From positions 124,001 through 188,000 of the forward strand of contig JALNJK010000001.1 in the NCBI GenBank assembly GCA_023268355.1: 64,000 nucleotides of DNA, given 5' to 3'. The notes beneath the pieces are model-generated. The model saw only the letters and a program-made list of their open reading frames with translations. It had not been told where the DNA came from and made no database searches. This DNA comes from Candidatus Terraquivivens tengchongensis. Its GTDB lineage: Archaea; Thermoproteota; Nitrososphaeria_A; Caldarchaeales; Wolframiiraptoraceae. Of this stretch, positions 34,743-43,598 are shown piece after piece. A program made the position numbers and the translations under genes. Positions within the stretch are counted from its first letter, which is position 1. Each line of letters opens with the position of its first letter.

Positions 34743-35669
34743 ATGATCAAGATGCAACTCTATGATAGGGCTCATGATATAGCAGCTTGCTGTCAACTTG
34801 CACTCCTCTTGGAGGTAAGTGCTTATCCTAAGCCAGGTCTCGTGCACAGAACTAGGGAATTCTATGAGACCAGTTTTGAGCACTTCCTGTCTTCAGCATC
34901 CTCTTTGTACTGGCCATTCTTCGAGGCTGCCATGATGGGCATAAGGCGAAAGGGCTCAGTTGGAGGTTTGGTAAAGCTTGCGGTGAGACGGATGCTGAGC
35001 TGGCAGCACGGCGGCAACACACACTTAGGCGCTCTTTTGTTGGTCATACCGATGGCGACTGCGGCTGGTATGGCTGACGATTTTCCCATTAGGCCGAGTA
35101 GGCTTAGGAAGGAGCTGAGAAACATTCTAAAAATGATGGGCCCCAAAGATACCGAGGAGATATTCCAGTCCATAGCTTATGTGATGCCAGGAGGTCTTGG
35201 GAAGGTTCCTTATCTGGATGTGAAGGATCAGAAAACCTATGAGGAGATTAGACGTAAAAAGATCACACCCATAATGGCGTTGAAGCGCTACGTAGATAGG
35301 GATATAGTAGCACATGAATGGGTGACAGGCTACAGTCTGACGTTCGGATTGGGGTACAAGGAGCTGAAGAATCAGATAACAAAGACAAAGAATTTGAACG
35401 AAGCCATTACTAACACGTTTTTGAAGATACTTGCCCAAAAACCAGACACGCTCATCATGAGGAGGGCCGGGATCCAAGTTGCTAGACTCGTATCAGCCAT
35501 GGCGGCAAAAGCTATCAAGCTAGGAGGCATAAGTTCTGCAAAGGGAAGGAAGGAGGTCGAGAAAATGGATGAGCAGTTTAGAAAGAGTAGGTCCATGAGG
35601 CCCGGTGCAACAGCAGACCTTTTATGCTCGTCTTTAGCGGTCCTCTTGATGGAGGGCTTTAGACCTTAA
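34743..35669 (+). CDS. CitG/MdcB-like triphosphoribosyl-dephospho-CoA synthase family protein
   Basis: A 308-residue protein of the CitG family. In bacteria these enzymes make the prosthetic group of citrate lyase or malonate decarboxylase from ATP and dephospho-CoA. Key segments are ALLLEVSAYPKPGLVHRTRE and WQHGGNTHLGALLLVIPM. There is no citrate lyase here, and archaeal homologues are often linked to methanopterin-type pathways, so a related phosphoribosyl transfer is likely. A TATA-like TTTATAAGC lies 28 bases before the ATG. DUF447 follows on the same strand. Confidence 0.8.
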   Translation: MIKMQLYDRAHDIAACCQLALLLEVSAYPKPGLVHRTREFYETSFEHFLSSASSLYWPFFEAAMMGIRRKGSVGGLVKLAVRRMLSWQHGGNTHLGALLLVIPMATAAGMADDFPIRPSRLRKELRNILKMMGPKDTEEIFQSIAYVMPGGLGKVPYLDVKDQKTYEEIRRKKITPIMALKRYVDRDIVAHEWVTGYSLTFGLGYKELKNQITKTKNLNEAITNTFLKILAQKPDTLIMRRAGIQVARLVSAMAAKAIKLGGISSAKGRKEVEKMDEQFRKSRSMRPGATADLLCSSLAVLLMEGFRP

Positions 35670-35703
35670 AGTTCTTTTTCATGTATCTGAGAGCGTGATG
35701 ATT

Positions 35704-36396
35704 ATGTCCGAAACGTATACCGAGGGAGACCTTAAAAAGTTTATGGAAGCGAACCACGTAATCCCTCGTGTAGTCTACGAATGCATACTGACCACGAAAG
35801 CGGGTGATGAGGCTAACGCAGCACCTATGGGCGTCGTCTTTGAGGACGATGCTATGTTATTGAGACCATTCAAAAATACAAAAAGCTATAGATTATTGAC
35901 ACGTGCGCCATATGGTGTTATCAATTTTACTGACGATGTTGAAATATTTTACATAACTACTTTTGATACAAAAATCGGTTTTAACGAGCTCTTTACCTCA
36001 TCTATTTCCGTTCCTGTACCATCGTTGACAAATGCTTATGCCAGACTAGAATTCGTCGTGGAGGGTTTAGTAAGCGAAGATGATGAGAGAGCGGTCTTCA
36101 GATGCAAAGTGCTCAAGGCTTTATGGAAAAGAAGAGAAGCAAAACCATATACAAGAGCTGAGTACGCAATCATCGAATCGCTTATCCATGCGACGAGGAT
36201 AAAGTTCTTCTTAGAACGTGGTATGACGCAAGAGGCCATCCAGCTTGCACTATTTATCAAACATTACGACGCATTGATATCTAGGATAGCACCTAACACG
36301 ATCTACTCATCCATAATGAATAAGCTAAAAGTATTAATTTCCAGCTGGAGTCCGTTCAACCTTCCTCCGAATTTTTTTGAATTCCAAGAAGATTAA
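35704..36396 (+). CDS. DUF447 family protein, probably flavin-binding
   Basis: A 230-residue protein resembling the archaeal DUF447 family, whose solved members have a split-barrel flavin-binding fold. Visible features are CILTTKAGDEANAAPMGVVF and RPFKNTKSYRLL near the N-terminus. The C-terminal helical region (from about residue 150) includes RAEYAIIESLIHATRI. ATG at 35704 is chosen because GTGAT precedes it; GTG and ATG starts two to three codons earlier are also possible. Function is unknown. It pairs with the CitG-like gene, and its last 63 bases overlap the 3' end of the signal peptidase gene. Confidence 0.78.
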   Translation: MSETYTEGDLKKFMEANHVIPRVVYECILTTKAGDEANAAPMGVVFEDDAMLLRPFKNTKSYRLLTRAPYGVINFTDDVEIFYITTFDTKIGFNELFTSSISVPVPSLTNAYARLEFVVEGLVSEDDERAVFRCKVLKALWKRREAKPYTRAEYAIIESLIHATRIKFFLERGMTQEAIQLALFIKHYDALISRIAPNTIYSSIMNKLKVLISSWSPFNLPPNFFEFQED

Positions 36397-36909
36397 GAGA
36401 ACATTAACAATGATGAGAAGCACGAGGGTTATGCGACCATAAGGAGGGAATATCTCACCCTTCACGAAAAGTGATAAGTAGCCTAAGCCTGTCCAGTATG
36501 GTATCTTCATTCCAGTCCATTTCCCTACGATACAGCTTGGTGGAACAGGGCTCCAGGGATCTGACATAGAGTTTGCATCACCTTTGGTGATGAAACCTTC
36601 TTCCGTGACCCCTATGGCTCTATGCACTATAAGATAGCGTAGGTCATCGCAGTATGGGGGTTTAAAGAACACTATCACGTCCCCGTCCTTTGGGTCAGCC
36701 TTTATCTCGGAAGGCTGGACCGGTATGGTGATTATTATGTCTCCAACATGTATAACAGGCTCCATGCTTCCGCTTTTCACGACTAAGAATGGAAACGAGG
36801 AGCCAATAGTGCTCTGGGCTGCAGAGAATATACTAAGAGCTATCAGGAAAATTAAGAATGCGTAGAGGAAGTATTGGAATATGTGTTTTATGATTTTAAG
36901 TTGAACCAT
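36334..36909 (-). CDS. Signal peptidase I (archaeal type)
   Basis: A 191-residue membrane protease that cuts signal peptides outside the membrane. The N-terminal helix (about residues 6-31) is followed by the catalytic Ser in VKSGSMEPVI, the His in LIVHRAIGV (archaeal enzymes use His where bacteria use Lys) and the Asp in TKGDANSMSD. A second hydrophobic helix lies near residues 159-181. ATG at 36909 is favoured by GGTGA just upstream. It directly follows the 904-residue repeat protein gene, with 9 bases between that gene's stop and this ATG. Confidence 0.9.
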   Translation of the reverse strand: MVQLKIIKHIFQYFLYAFLIFLIALSIFSAAQSTIGSSFPFLVVKSGSMEPVIHVGDIIITIPVQPSEIKADPKDGDVIVFFKPPYCDDLRYLIVHRAIGVTEEGFITKGDANSMSDPWSPVPPSCIVGKWTGMKIPYWTGLGYLSLFVKGEIFPPYGRITLVLLIIVNVLLIFLEFKKIRRKVERTPAGN

Positions 36910-36918
36910 GCAGCTCAC

Positions 36919-39633
36919 CTATAATCTTGGTAAACGCCCTCTTCGAACCCCTGCTCCTTCACTATCACGAACCTTTGGTCTACGCAACGTCTGTCTTCGT
37001 AGAATACTCCGCCCCTTGATAAATTTTTTCACATAAAAGAAGCTGACTAAAGCGATGAGACCTAAAGTTACACCGAGCACGATATAGGGTTCCACAATCT
37101 TCGGCATAAGATGTAGTATAACGACTTCGTTGTTAGCGTTGGCCTTGTAAGTTGAGTTGAGCACATAATCACCCATCCTGATCTGACAATTGTATGCGCC
37201 CTTAGCAAGGTATGTGGAGAACGTTCCGTCTGGGTTAGTGATTCCATATATGGGAGCACTCCCCTCTTTTGATAACGTTATTTCAGCACCCTCAATTGGT
37301 TCGCCCTTTATGTTCTTCAACTTGAGAACCGTTAAGTAGACTTCCGCGTCTAAAAGCATGTTGACCCTGTCATAAATTGAAAGATCTTTTCTGGAAACCT
37401 CAGTATCTTGGTAATAGGCGACGAAAGTGTAGTCCCCTCTTGGTAACCTTTTCGATATTTTGCCAGCCTTGTCCAATTCGAGTACCATCAACTCTTTCCC
37501 TCCGAGGTATACCTTAACGTAGCCGGAGGACATGGGCTCACCGTCCGCCATCCTATAGCTTAGCGTAACGGTGTAAACGTTTGACAGGAGTTCCACACGT
37601 TGTTCGTCGTATTGTAGCGCTGTACTGACCTCACCTGCAACAACGCCGTAAAGATAATGCTTGACCAAAAGCTGTGATGCTGGTATGTTTTCAATCCTTG
37701 CGGTACCTTCGGTTGTCAGGTTGGCTTTTAACTCATGGCTTCCAAATACAACAGAAACAACACCTTCATCTAGCGACACCTTATCGGCATCAAAGACTTT
37801 GATGATTACATCGTATACGCGCGTCTTCGATACCGTGCGCAAAACGCTAGATGTTACAGTAAAGGAATCGCTATAGATCTCAACACCGTATAGCTCGATT
37901 GATAAGCTACAAACCGTCTGAGGTATGTTTTTTATGATAACGATGCCCGAAGAGTTTGTTGCCCCCCTTAATATAGTATCACCAACTTTGACGGACACTT
38001 CTGCACCGTTGACAGGCGCTATGCCATCATAATCTAAAACTTCAAGCTTGAGGTTGTGAACATTGGTCTTGATAGTCATCTCACGGTCGTTATCAATCAC
38101 CAAATCTTCGACAGTAGCCACATCAAAGCCCATGTACTTTACATGAAGGAAGTATCTTATCGGTATGAGTCCCGTCACAACGGCCAAACCTTTATCGTCA
38201 GAAGTTACATCACCTAGCAATTTTCCATCATAAGTTTTGATCGTAACAGTCGCTGGGACTCTGTCACCTTCAGAATTTACGAACGTCAAATTCAGTCTGT
38301 AGGTCTTTAACTTCATGCTGACCGTTTCTCTGTCAGAGCTAAAGCTAATCTCTCCTTTACCCACTGAGTATATCTCATAATGTATTTCGTATTTGTAAGT
38401 GGCGGGAGGTACGTCCCTGATAGTTGCCAGGCCCTGCTCCGTCATGGCCGTGACGGTGAAAACGTCACTTAGGCTGAGCGTTACCTTGACGTTATCCTTC
38501 AGCTTTTTACTGAAAAGTCCTTCTTCGCTAACCTGAACGAAAACGTCGTAGAATTTTGCGTTTATATTAAACGTGGCTGTCTGCTCATTTATGCTACAGT
38601 TCCCTTCATATACTTTGATGCCTGCAAAGCTCACAACCAAATTGTAATTTCTTGGATAGTATACATGACCCAGCCTTAGAATACCGTCTTTTGTGGTCAC
38701 AACATCGCTATATGGTGTACCATCACGAAATAGCTGACCCTTAAGCTCGTAACTTTCGCCTTTAATAATCCTGTTACCTTTAGAATTGTAAACGGTTACG
38801 TTAACCATCTGGAGATGTGTATTCATGGTATGCGTTTTATCTCCCGTGACGCTTACTGTGTCGTTAGCCAGTATATCACCTTTATAGGTCGAAAGGACGA
38901 TATAGTTTTCTGGAACCAAGAATTTCAGGAATGCTCTGCCATCAGAGCCGCTAGTCGCGCTAGCATAAACAGGATATGCTTTAGAACCGTTCCAAATCTT
39001 TACTTCAACGCCCTGGACTGGTTTTCCGTTCTTATCGTTTATCCTTACCGTTAGGTTATAGAGCATAGCCCTTACTTCAATACTTCTCGTATCATTGCCA
39101 AGGGGTTTTATCTCGTTGAAGACTTCTCTACCAGCATAAATCACTTTAACCCTATAATCCTGTCTCCATGGTAGGTTTTTGAACGTCACGACACCGTCGT
39201 TGCCTGTCTTGCTCTCGTTTCTCAGCGTGTCAACTTCTACTCTTACTATGGCGTTTGGGACGGGATTCTTACCGGAGTTATCGTACACTTTTATCCTCCA
39301 GTTCGATACGTCTACAGTAAACGTAACCGATCCTGAGCCTGACGCATTAAAATCAGTAACCCTATAAACAGAAAAGCCAAGATAAGCTATGTCTACCGTT
39401 TGTTTCGCATAAAGGTTGACGTTGGTAAACGATACCAGACCGTTAACATTAGTGGTGCCAGAAAATGTTCCGTTTATTGTTACTATCGCATTAGGAAGCG
39501 GGTTTCCGTCTTTAGTCTTGACAGTAATGCTTAATGTCCCATAGGAGGCGGATGCTGAAGGAAAATACAATAGTGTAACAACCAACAAAAGCGAAAGAAC
39601 GACCAAGGATAGAAGCCAGGTACTGTACCTCAT
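36919..39633 (-). CDS. Large cell-surface protein with about ten Ig-like/CarboxypepD-reg-type repeats
   Basis: A 904-residue exported protein: signal peptide at residues 1-29 (cleavage near SASA), about ten repeats of roughly 82 residues, one transmembrane helix (about 848-867), and a short Arg-rich cytoplasmic tail. Each repeat starts like YNLTVRINDKNGKPVQGVEV, passes a DGxxxFxNLP turn and ends with a YxVxVxYxGxEV strand, as in carboxypeptidase-regulatory-like domains. Repeats are diverged, so old. It could be a surface stalk or adhesin. It is transcribed just before a signal peptidase I gene. An alternative reading as an S-layer protein is possible. Confidence 0.8.
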   Translation of the reverse strand: MRYSTWLLSLVVLSLLLVVTLLYFPSASASYGTLSITVKTKDGNPLPNAIVTINGTFSGTTNVNGLVSFTNVNLYAKQTVDIAYLGFSVYRVTDFNASGSGSVTFTVDVSNWRIKVYDNSGKNPVPNAIVRVEVDTLRNESKTGNDGVVTFKNLPWRQDYRVKVIYAGREVFNEIKPLGNDTRSIEVRAMLYNLTVRINDKNGKPVQGVEVKIWNGSKAYPVYASATSGSDGRAFLKFLVPENYIVLSTYKGDILANDTVSVTGDKTHTMNTHLQMVNVTVYNSKGNRIIKGESYELKGQLFRDGTPYSDVVTTKDGILRLGHVYYPRNYNLVVSFAGIKVYEGNCSINEQTATFNINAKFYDVFVQVSEEGLFSKKLKDNVKVTLSLSDVFTVTAMTEQGLATIRDVPPATYKYEIHYEIYSVGKGEISFSSDRETVSMKLKTYRLNLTFVNSEGDRVPATVTIKTYDGKLLGDVTSDDKGLAVVTGLIPIRYFLHVKYMGFDVATVEDLVIDNDREMTIKTNVHNLKLEVLDYDGIAPVNGAEVSVKVGDTILRGATNSSGIVIIKNIPQTVCSLSIELYGVEIYSDSFTVTSSVLRTVSKTRVYDVIIKVFDADKVSLDEGVVSVVFGSHELKANLTTEGTARIENIPASQLLVKHYLYGVVAGEVSTALQYDEQRVELLSNVYTVTLSYRMADGEPMSSGYVKVYLGGKELMVLELDKAGKISKRLPRGDYTFVAYYQDTEVSRKDLSIYDRVNMLLDAEVYLTVLKLKNIKGEPIEGAEITLSKEGSAPIYGITNPDGTFSTYLAKGAYNCQIRMGDYVLNSTYKANANNEVVILHLMPKIVEPYIVLGVTLGLIALVSFFYVKKFIKGRSILRRQTLRRPKVRDSEGAGVRRGRLPRL

Positions 39634-39723
39634 TTTACAAATTTTATAAGAAGAATACGCCTTTAAGCTTTTTTGAACTAAAGATATATGCGGGAGTATT
39701 AAGGGAATCTTGTGGTGCGTAAA

Positions 39724-40143
39724 ATGGCTGTTTGGTCGTGTGAACTTTCTATAAAAACTAAGGGTGAGGGCGACGTAGTTGATATAACGGATATGGTAAG
39801 CTCAGCAGTAAGAGGTTCTGGAATATTGGATGGTATAGTGAACGTATTTGTTGTAGGCTCGACCGCGGCCGTGACAACGATAGAATATGAACCAGGCTTG
39901 GTCCGCGACGTATCGGACATCCTAGAGAAAATTGCGCCCAAAAATCATCCATACAAGCACCATGAAAGGTGGGGCGACTACAACGGTCACTCTCATGTAA
40001 GAGCGGCCTTGATAGGCCCGAGTATATCCGTTCCGCTGAGGGATGGAAAGCTAGTGCTAGGAACTTGGCAACAATTGGTCTTCTTAGAGTTGGACATCAG
40101 GCCTAGGGAGAGAAAGATCGTAGTGACGGTCGTGGGTGCGTAG
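39724..40143 (+). CDS. YjbQ/UPF0047 family protein
   Basis: A 139-residue protein with the YjbQ family core. It shows GILDGIVNVFVVGSTAAVTT, the His-rich active region YKHHERWGDYNGHSHVRAAL, and LGTWQQLVFLELDIRPRER. Some members have weak thiamine-phosphate synthase activity; the true role is debated. The ATG at 39724 follows GGTG at good spacing, better than the GTG at 39712. It stands between the surface protein and the ligase-linked gene. Confidence 0.9.
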   Translation: MAVWSCELSIKTKGEGDVVDITDMVSSAVRGSGILDGIVNVFVVGSTAAVTTIEYEPGLVRDVSDILEKIAPKNHPYKHHERWGDYNGHSHVRAALIGPSISVPLRDGKLVLGTWQQLVFLELDIRPRERKIVVTVVGA

Positions 40144-40145
40144 AG

Positions 40146-40721
40146 CTATCTTTGGGATGAGGATATCGTGTCCAAGGCCCATCTTATAGAGCTTATGACC
40201 TCCCTCAGCCTTGTCTCGTCCCGATAATTTCTTACTATTATCTCCCTGACCTCGTCACCTTCATAAACTATGTCGTAGCTCAACTCCCTGCCAGGTTCTA
40301 ATTTACCTGCGTCAACATTCTCCTTGTCAACCTTGACCATCGCATCTAAAACCTTCTTTATCAAGAAAGATGAGAAGGGTTTCATATCCGACGTTATACG
40401 TAATTCTGGATTAACCGTCAACCTAATCTCATCCGGTGTTACCGTTAGCATACCAAGCAGATTTCCAGATTTACCGCGAAGATTTCTTACCGCGCCCAAC
40501 TCTTTTGGTTTTTCCTCTTTTTTCACAACTTCTACAACCTTCGGTTTCTCTTCCTTCTTGATGGTTTCTACAGTTTTGAAACTCTTCGTAGTCAGCTGTT
40601 CATCTACTATAGATACAAGCAGCCTTAGGCTCTCGATCTCATCTGAGAGTTCGCCGATCCTCCTTTCTAGGTAGCTTTTGACCATCGCCAGCTTCTTTAA
40701 TTTTTCTTCGTCATCGAGCAT
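40146..40721 (-). CDS. Coiled-coil protein next to DNA ligase, unknown
   Basis: A 191-residue protein: an N-terminal coiled coil (about 5-50, VKSYLERRIGELSDEIESLR), a Lys/Glu/Pro linker (VKKEEKPK repeated), and a C-terminal alpha/beta domain of about 110 residues (LLGMLTVTPDEIRLTVNPEL through the end). I recognise no family. The start is taken as ATG 40721; a GTG at 40733 would overlap the ligase stop. It directly follows the ligase gene on the same strand, so the two are probably co-transcribed, which hints at a DNA-related role. Confidence 0.7.
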   Translation of the reverse strand: MLDDEEKLKKLAMVKSYLERRIGELSDEIESLRLLVSIVDEQLTTKSFKTVETIKKEEKPKVVEVVKKEEKPKELGAVRNLRGKSGNLLGMLTVTPDEIRLTVNPELRITSDMKPFSSFLIKKVLDAMVKVDKENVDAGKLEPGRELSYDIVYEGDEVREIIVRNYRDETRLREVISSIRWALDTISSSQR

Positions 40722-40725
40722 ACGG

Positions 40726-42504
40726 TCAAACACCTTCTACAGGTTTTTCAACTACCTTCTTCAATTGTCTCTCGTACATGGACATTATCTCCAAAGAGGT
40801 TGTTGCATCTTCTGGAGATTTGTCCAGCCTGAACCTGCCCGTGAAGCGTGGAAACCTGATAGCAAGACCAGCATCCTTCTTCAGTAGACCCCAGCAACAA
40901 GTATGAATGGGGCTGAGCGTGATCTCGTCACCTATTATCTCTAGAACCACAGCAGGCTTAAGCCATACGTCTGGTTGCATATTGGAATTGACCCTTGGAG
41001 GCTTATCTTTTGATATATAGGGCGACAACATCTCCGGTAACTTGGCTAAATCTTCATCCGTAAAGCCCGAGCCCACCTTACATACAGACTCAAAAACATC
41101 TTCCCTAGGGTTGTACGCCGCCATGAGCAACGCGCCGAATTTTCCCCTCCTTTTTCCTCTTCCATAGAAAGCTCCGACAACGACGAGGTCAACCGTATCA
41201 CTCATCTTAGAAACGTAGGAACGCTTGTATTTAATCCAGAGCCAGCCTCTTGCACCTGCTTTATAGACGGACTCTGGGGATACAGATTTAACTATAGCAC
41301 CTTCGCATCCATTCTCCACAGCTCTTAAGAAGAAAGCTTCTAGCTCCTCGGGATTTTCGACCAACTTGCTCTCAGTCAGCATGACCCCTTCATTAACCTC
41401 TATTATGCTTTCAAGTACCTTCCTTCTTTCTAGAAGCGGTTTAGACGTCAAATCCTGTCCGTCCACGTAAAGTACATCAAAGAAGAAGAGACTGACTGGA
41501 TAATTCTCTATAGCCTTCTCAATATCGTACTTCCTCCTTCTATGCATCAGCTCTTGGAAGGGAAGCATGTCGCCTGTTTCTGGATCTATTGCGACGGCCT
41601 CGCATTCGACTATGGCCTCTTTCGCCTTTATACAACTCCTCGCGTAATTGACAACGTCAGGGTATTGTGAGGTTATGTTCTCCTGTCGCCTTGAGAAGAT
41701 TATTATCTCGTCGCCCCGTTTGTGTATCTGCATCCTTTCACCATCGTATTTAAACTCCGCCAATCCCTTGCCATCCAGCTTCTCCAAAATTTCCTCAGCG
41801 GTTGAGAGCCTCTCCGCCAACATAGGCCTTATCGGGTTTCCAACTCTCATCTTAAATTCTTCTATAGCTTTCAACCCACCTTCCGCCGCCACCTTCGCAA
41901 CAAGACCTATGTCGGAGCTTATGTTGTAAGCTCTTTCGAAAGCCTCCCTAACTTCCTTACTACCTCCATATGCTACAGCAAGCGCGTCCAGTATGGTCAT
42001 ATCTGCAATGCCTAACCTCATCGTGCCCGTTACCATCCTCATGATGTACTTTGCCTCTTTTGGTTGGGCAGAGCCAAGAATTCCAACAAGTATTTGGAGC
42101 TTCGTCTCTATAGCACCTTCTCCTGTCGTCTTCGCTATTTTTTCTAGTGATGAGTACACACGTTCGACAGTCAACGGTTCTGTGAACAAAGTTACTTGGG
42201 TCTTCGATGTAAGAAGTTTCTCAGCCGTTAACCCTATGTCACCCAGCTTTCCATAAAGCTCTTGTATCTTCTTCTCGGATGTACCGGTAACTGCTTTGAG
42301 TGCCCTGAGTGCTAACTTTTCTGCAACCCCAAGCTCTATGCCTACAAACGGTGGATAAATCTCACCTAAAGTCATGTAGACAACTTTGTCTATTATCTTG
42401 GTGTCTGTTTTCTTGAAGAGCTCTACAAGTATGTCTGTCATCTCCAACCTCTTCGTCGTGGCCTCAATCCTTTCGTAGAACTCGACAAGCTCCGAGAAGA
42501 GCAT
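40726..42504 (-). CDS. lig: ATP-dependent DNA ligase
   Basis: Joins nicked DNA in replication and repair. The 592-residue archaeal/eukaryotic ligase I type has an N-terminal DNA-binding domain (to about 225), the adenylation motif I in AEFKYDGERMQIHKRG with the catalytic Lys, SRRQENITSQYPD, and CEGAIVKS (motif IV), and an OB-fold domain with WIKYKRSY (motif V). The start is ATG at 42504. The small coiled-coil gene follows directly. Confidence 0.96.
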   Translation of the reverse strand: MLFSELVEFYERIEATTKRLEMTDILVELFKKTDTKIIDKVVYMTLGEIYPPFVGIELGVAEKLALRALKAVTGTSEKKIQELYGKLGDIGLTAEKLLTSKTQVTLFTEPLTVERVYSSLEKIAKTTGEGAIETKLQILVGILGSAQPKEAKYIMRMVTGTMRLGIADMTILDALAVAYGGSKEVREAFERAYNISSDIGLVAKVAAEGGLKAIEEFKMRVGNPIRPMLAERLSTAEEILEKLDGKGLAEFKYDGERMQIHKRGDEIIIFSRRQENITSQYPDVVNYARSCIKAKEAIVECEAVAIDPETGDMLPFQELMHRRRKYDIEKAIENYPVSLFFFDVLYVDGQDLTSKPLLERRKVLESIIEVNEGVMLTESKLVENPEELEAFFLRAVENGCEGAIVKSVSPESVYKAGARGWLWIKYKRSYVSKMSDTVDLVVVGAFYGRGKRRGKFGALLMAAYNPREDVFESVCKVGSGFTDEDLAKLPEMLSPYISKDKPPRVNSNMQPDVWLKPAVVLEIIGDEITLSPIHTCCWGLLKKDAGLAIRFPRFTGRFRLDKSPEDATTSLEIMSMYERQLKKVVEKPVEGV

Positions 42505-42597
42505 CCCACGCCATCATGTTTGATACTTAGACTCATAGATAAACCATTACCAAACCGCTCCACGTTTTAGGTCGCAGAGCATTCTAAGATACTACGT

Positions 42598-43542
42598 CTA
42601 AATTCTTCGTATAATTGCACCAGAATTTGAGGCCTTTGTAACTAGTACGATCCCCTTATCCGCAAGAACATCCCTTAATGCGGATGCGACCCTTTCTGCG
42701 GTCTTCATGGAATCAGTGAAACCGTATGCTGTGGGCCCCCATGAACTCTGACCCAAGCCAGCGGCACCGTTCTCTAGCATAGTTTTAATACAAAGATGCG
42801 TTAATTCGCTTGAGAATATACCTCCCTGAACGCTCGAGAAGTATGTACCAACAAGCTTTTGTATCTCGTTCAATGCCTCTCCAAATTCCCATACGTCCTC
42901 CTCCAATATGCCTGGAATTAACTTCATCAACACAAGTCTAGATATCCTATCAGCTATCCACTCAGGTTGTCTTCCGAGGTTCTTGAATGCTGTCTCTTCC
43001 TCTTCCTCGCTCAGCCCCCTGATACCAGAGGGTATTGCAAGCACTATGGGCCACTTCTCTGGGAAGTCTATCCTTGTAATAATCGGCGGAATTATTTTCC
43101 TGTCAGGGTTTATGCCACCATCGAGAATAAAGCCGCCATGCTTAAAGACTGCCGTTCCGATACCGGAACGAGTACCTCTTCCAAGCTTGATTGCTAATTC
43201 ATCGACCGAAATTTTAATATCCAGAAGGTTTGCCAGCCCTGCCGCTATGCCCAGTAGCGTCTGGGTTCCAGAACCCAAGCCAACATGCCTTGGTATCTTC
43301 TCCATAACCTTTACGGCGAACCCATTTACCGTGCCTAATACCGACCTGGACCTTTCGGCGGCTTCTTTTAGGAATGCATCATATGGTTCGATCATAACAT
43401 CAGGGAGTCCAAGCTCGAGGGTTGCTTCGAAGGACGGTTTTGAAATGGCGAGACCTATAGAACCATAGAGTCTGCCAAGGCTACCGCTAAGGTCTATCAT
43501 GCCGAGATGAAGCCTAGAAGGCGTTTTTACGTAAACTCTCAT
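42598..43542 (-). CDS. mptG: Beta-ribofuranosylaminobenzene 5'-phosphate synthase
   Basis: Condenses PRPP with 4-hydroxy- or 4-aminobenzoate, the first committed step of tetrahydromethanopterin synthesis. The 314-residue GHMP-kinase-fold protein begins MRVYVKTPSRLHLGMIDLSG, the beta-RFAP synthase signature, with RHVGLGSGTQTLLGIAAGLAN as the GHMP loop and GQSSWGPTAYGF at the C-terminal active site. It is divergent from mptA with a 56-base gap, which should contain both promoters. Confidence 0.92.
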   Translation of the reverse strand: MRVYVKTPSRLHLGMIDLSGSLGRLYGSIGLAISKPSFEATLELGLPDVMIEPYDAFLKEAAERSRSVLGTVNGFAVKVMEKIPRHVGLGSGTQTLLGIAAGLANLLDIKISVDELAIKLGRGTRSGIGTAVFKHGGFILDGGINPDRKIIPPIITRIDFPEKWPIVLAIPSGIRGLSEEEEETAFKNLGRQPEWIADRISRLVLMKLIPGILEEDVWEFGEALNEIQKLVGTYFSSVQGGIFSSELTHLCIKTMLENGAAGLGQSSWGPTAYGFTDSMKTAERVASALRDVLADKGIVLVTKASNSGAIIRRI

Positions 43543-43598
43543 TCCATGCTCACCGTTAAATCCCAGCTAAGTCTCCCTACTAAACGTCGAGTGGAGAA

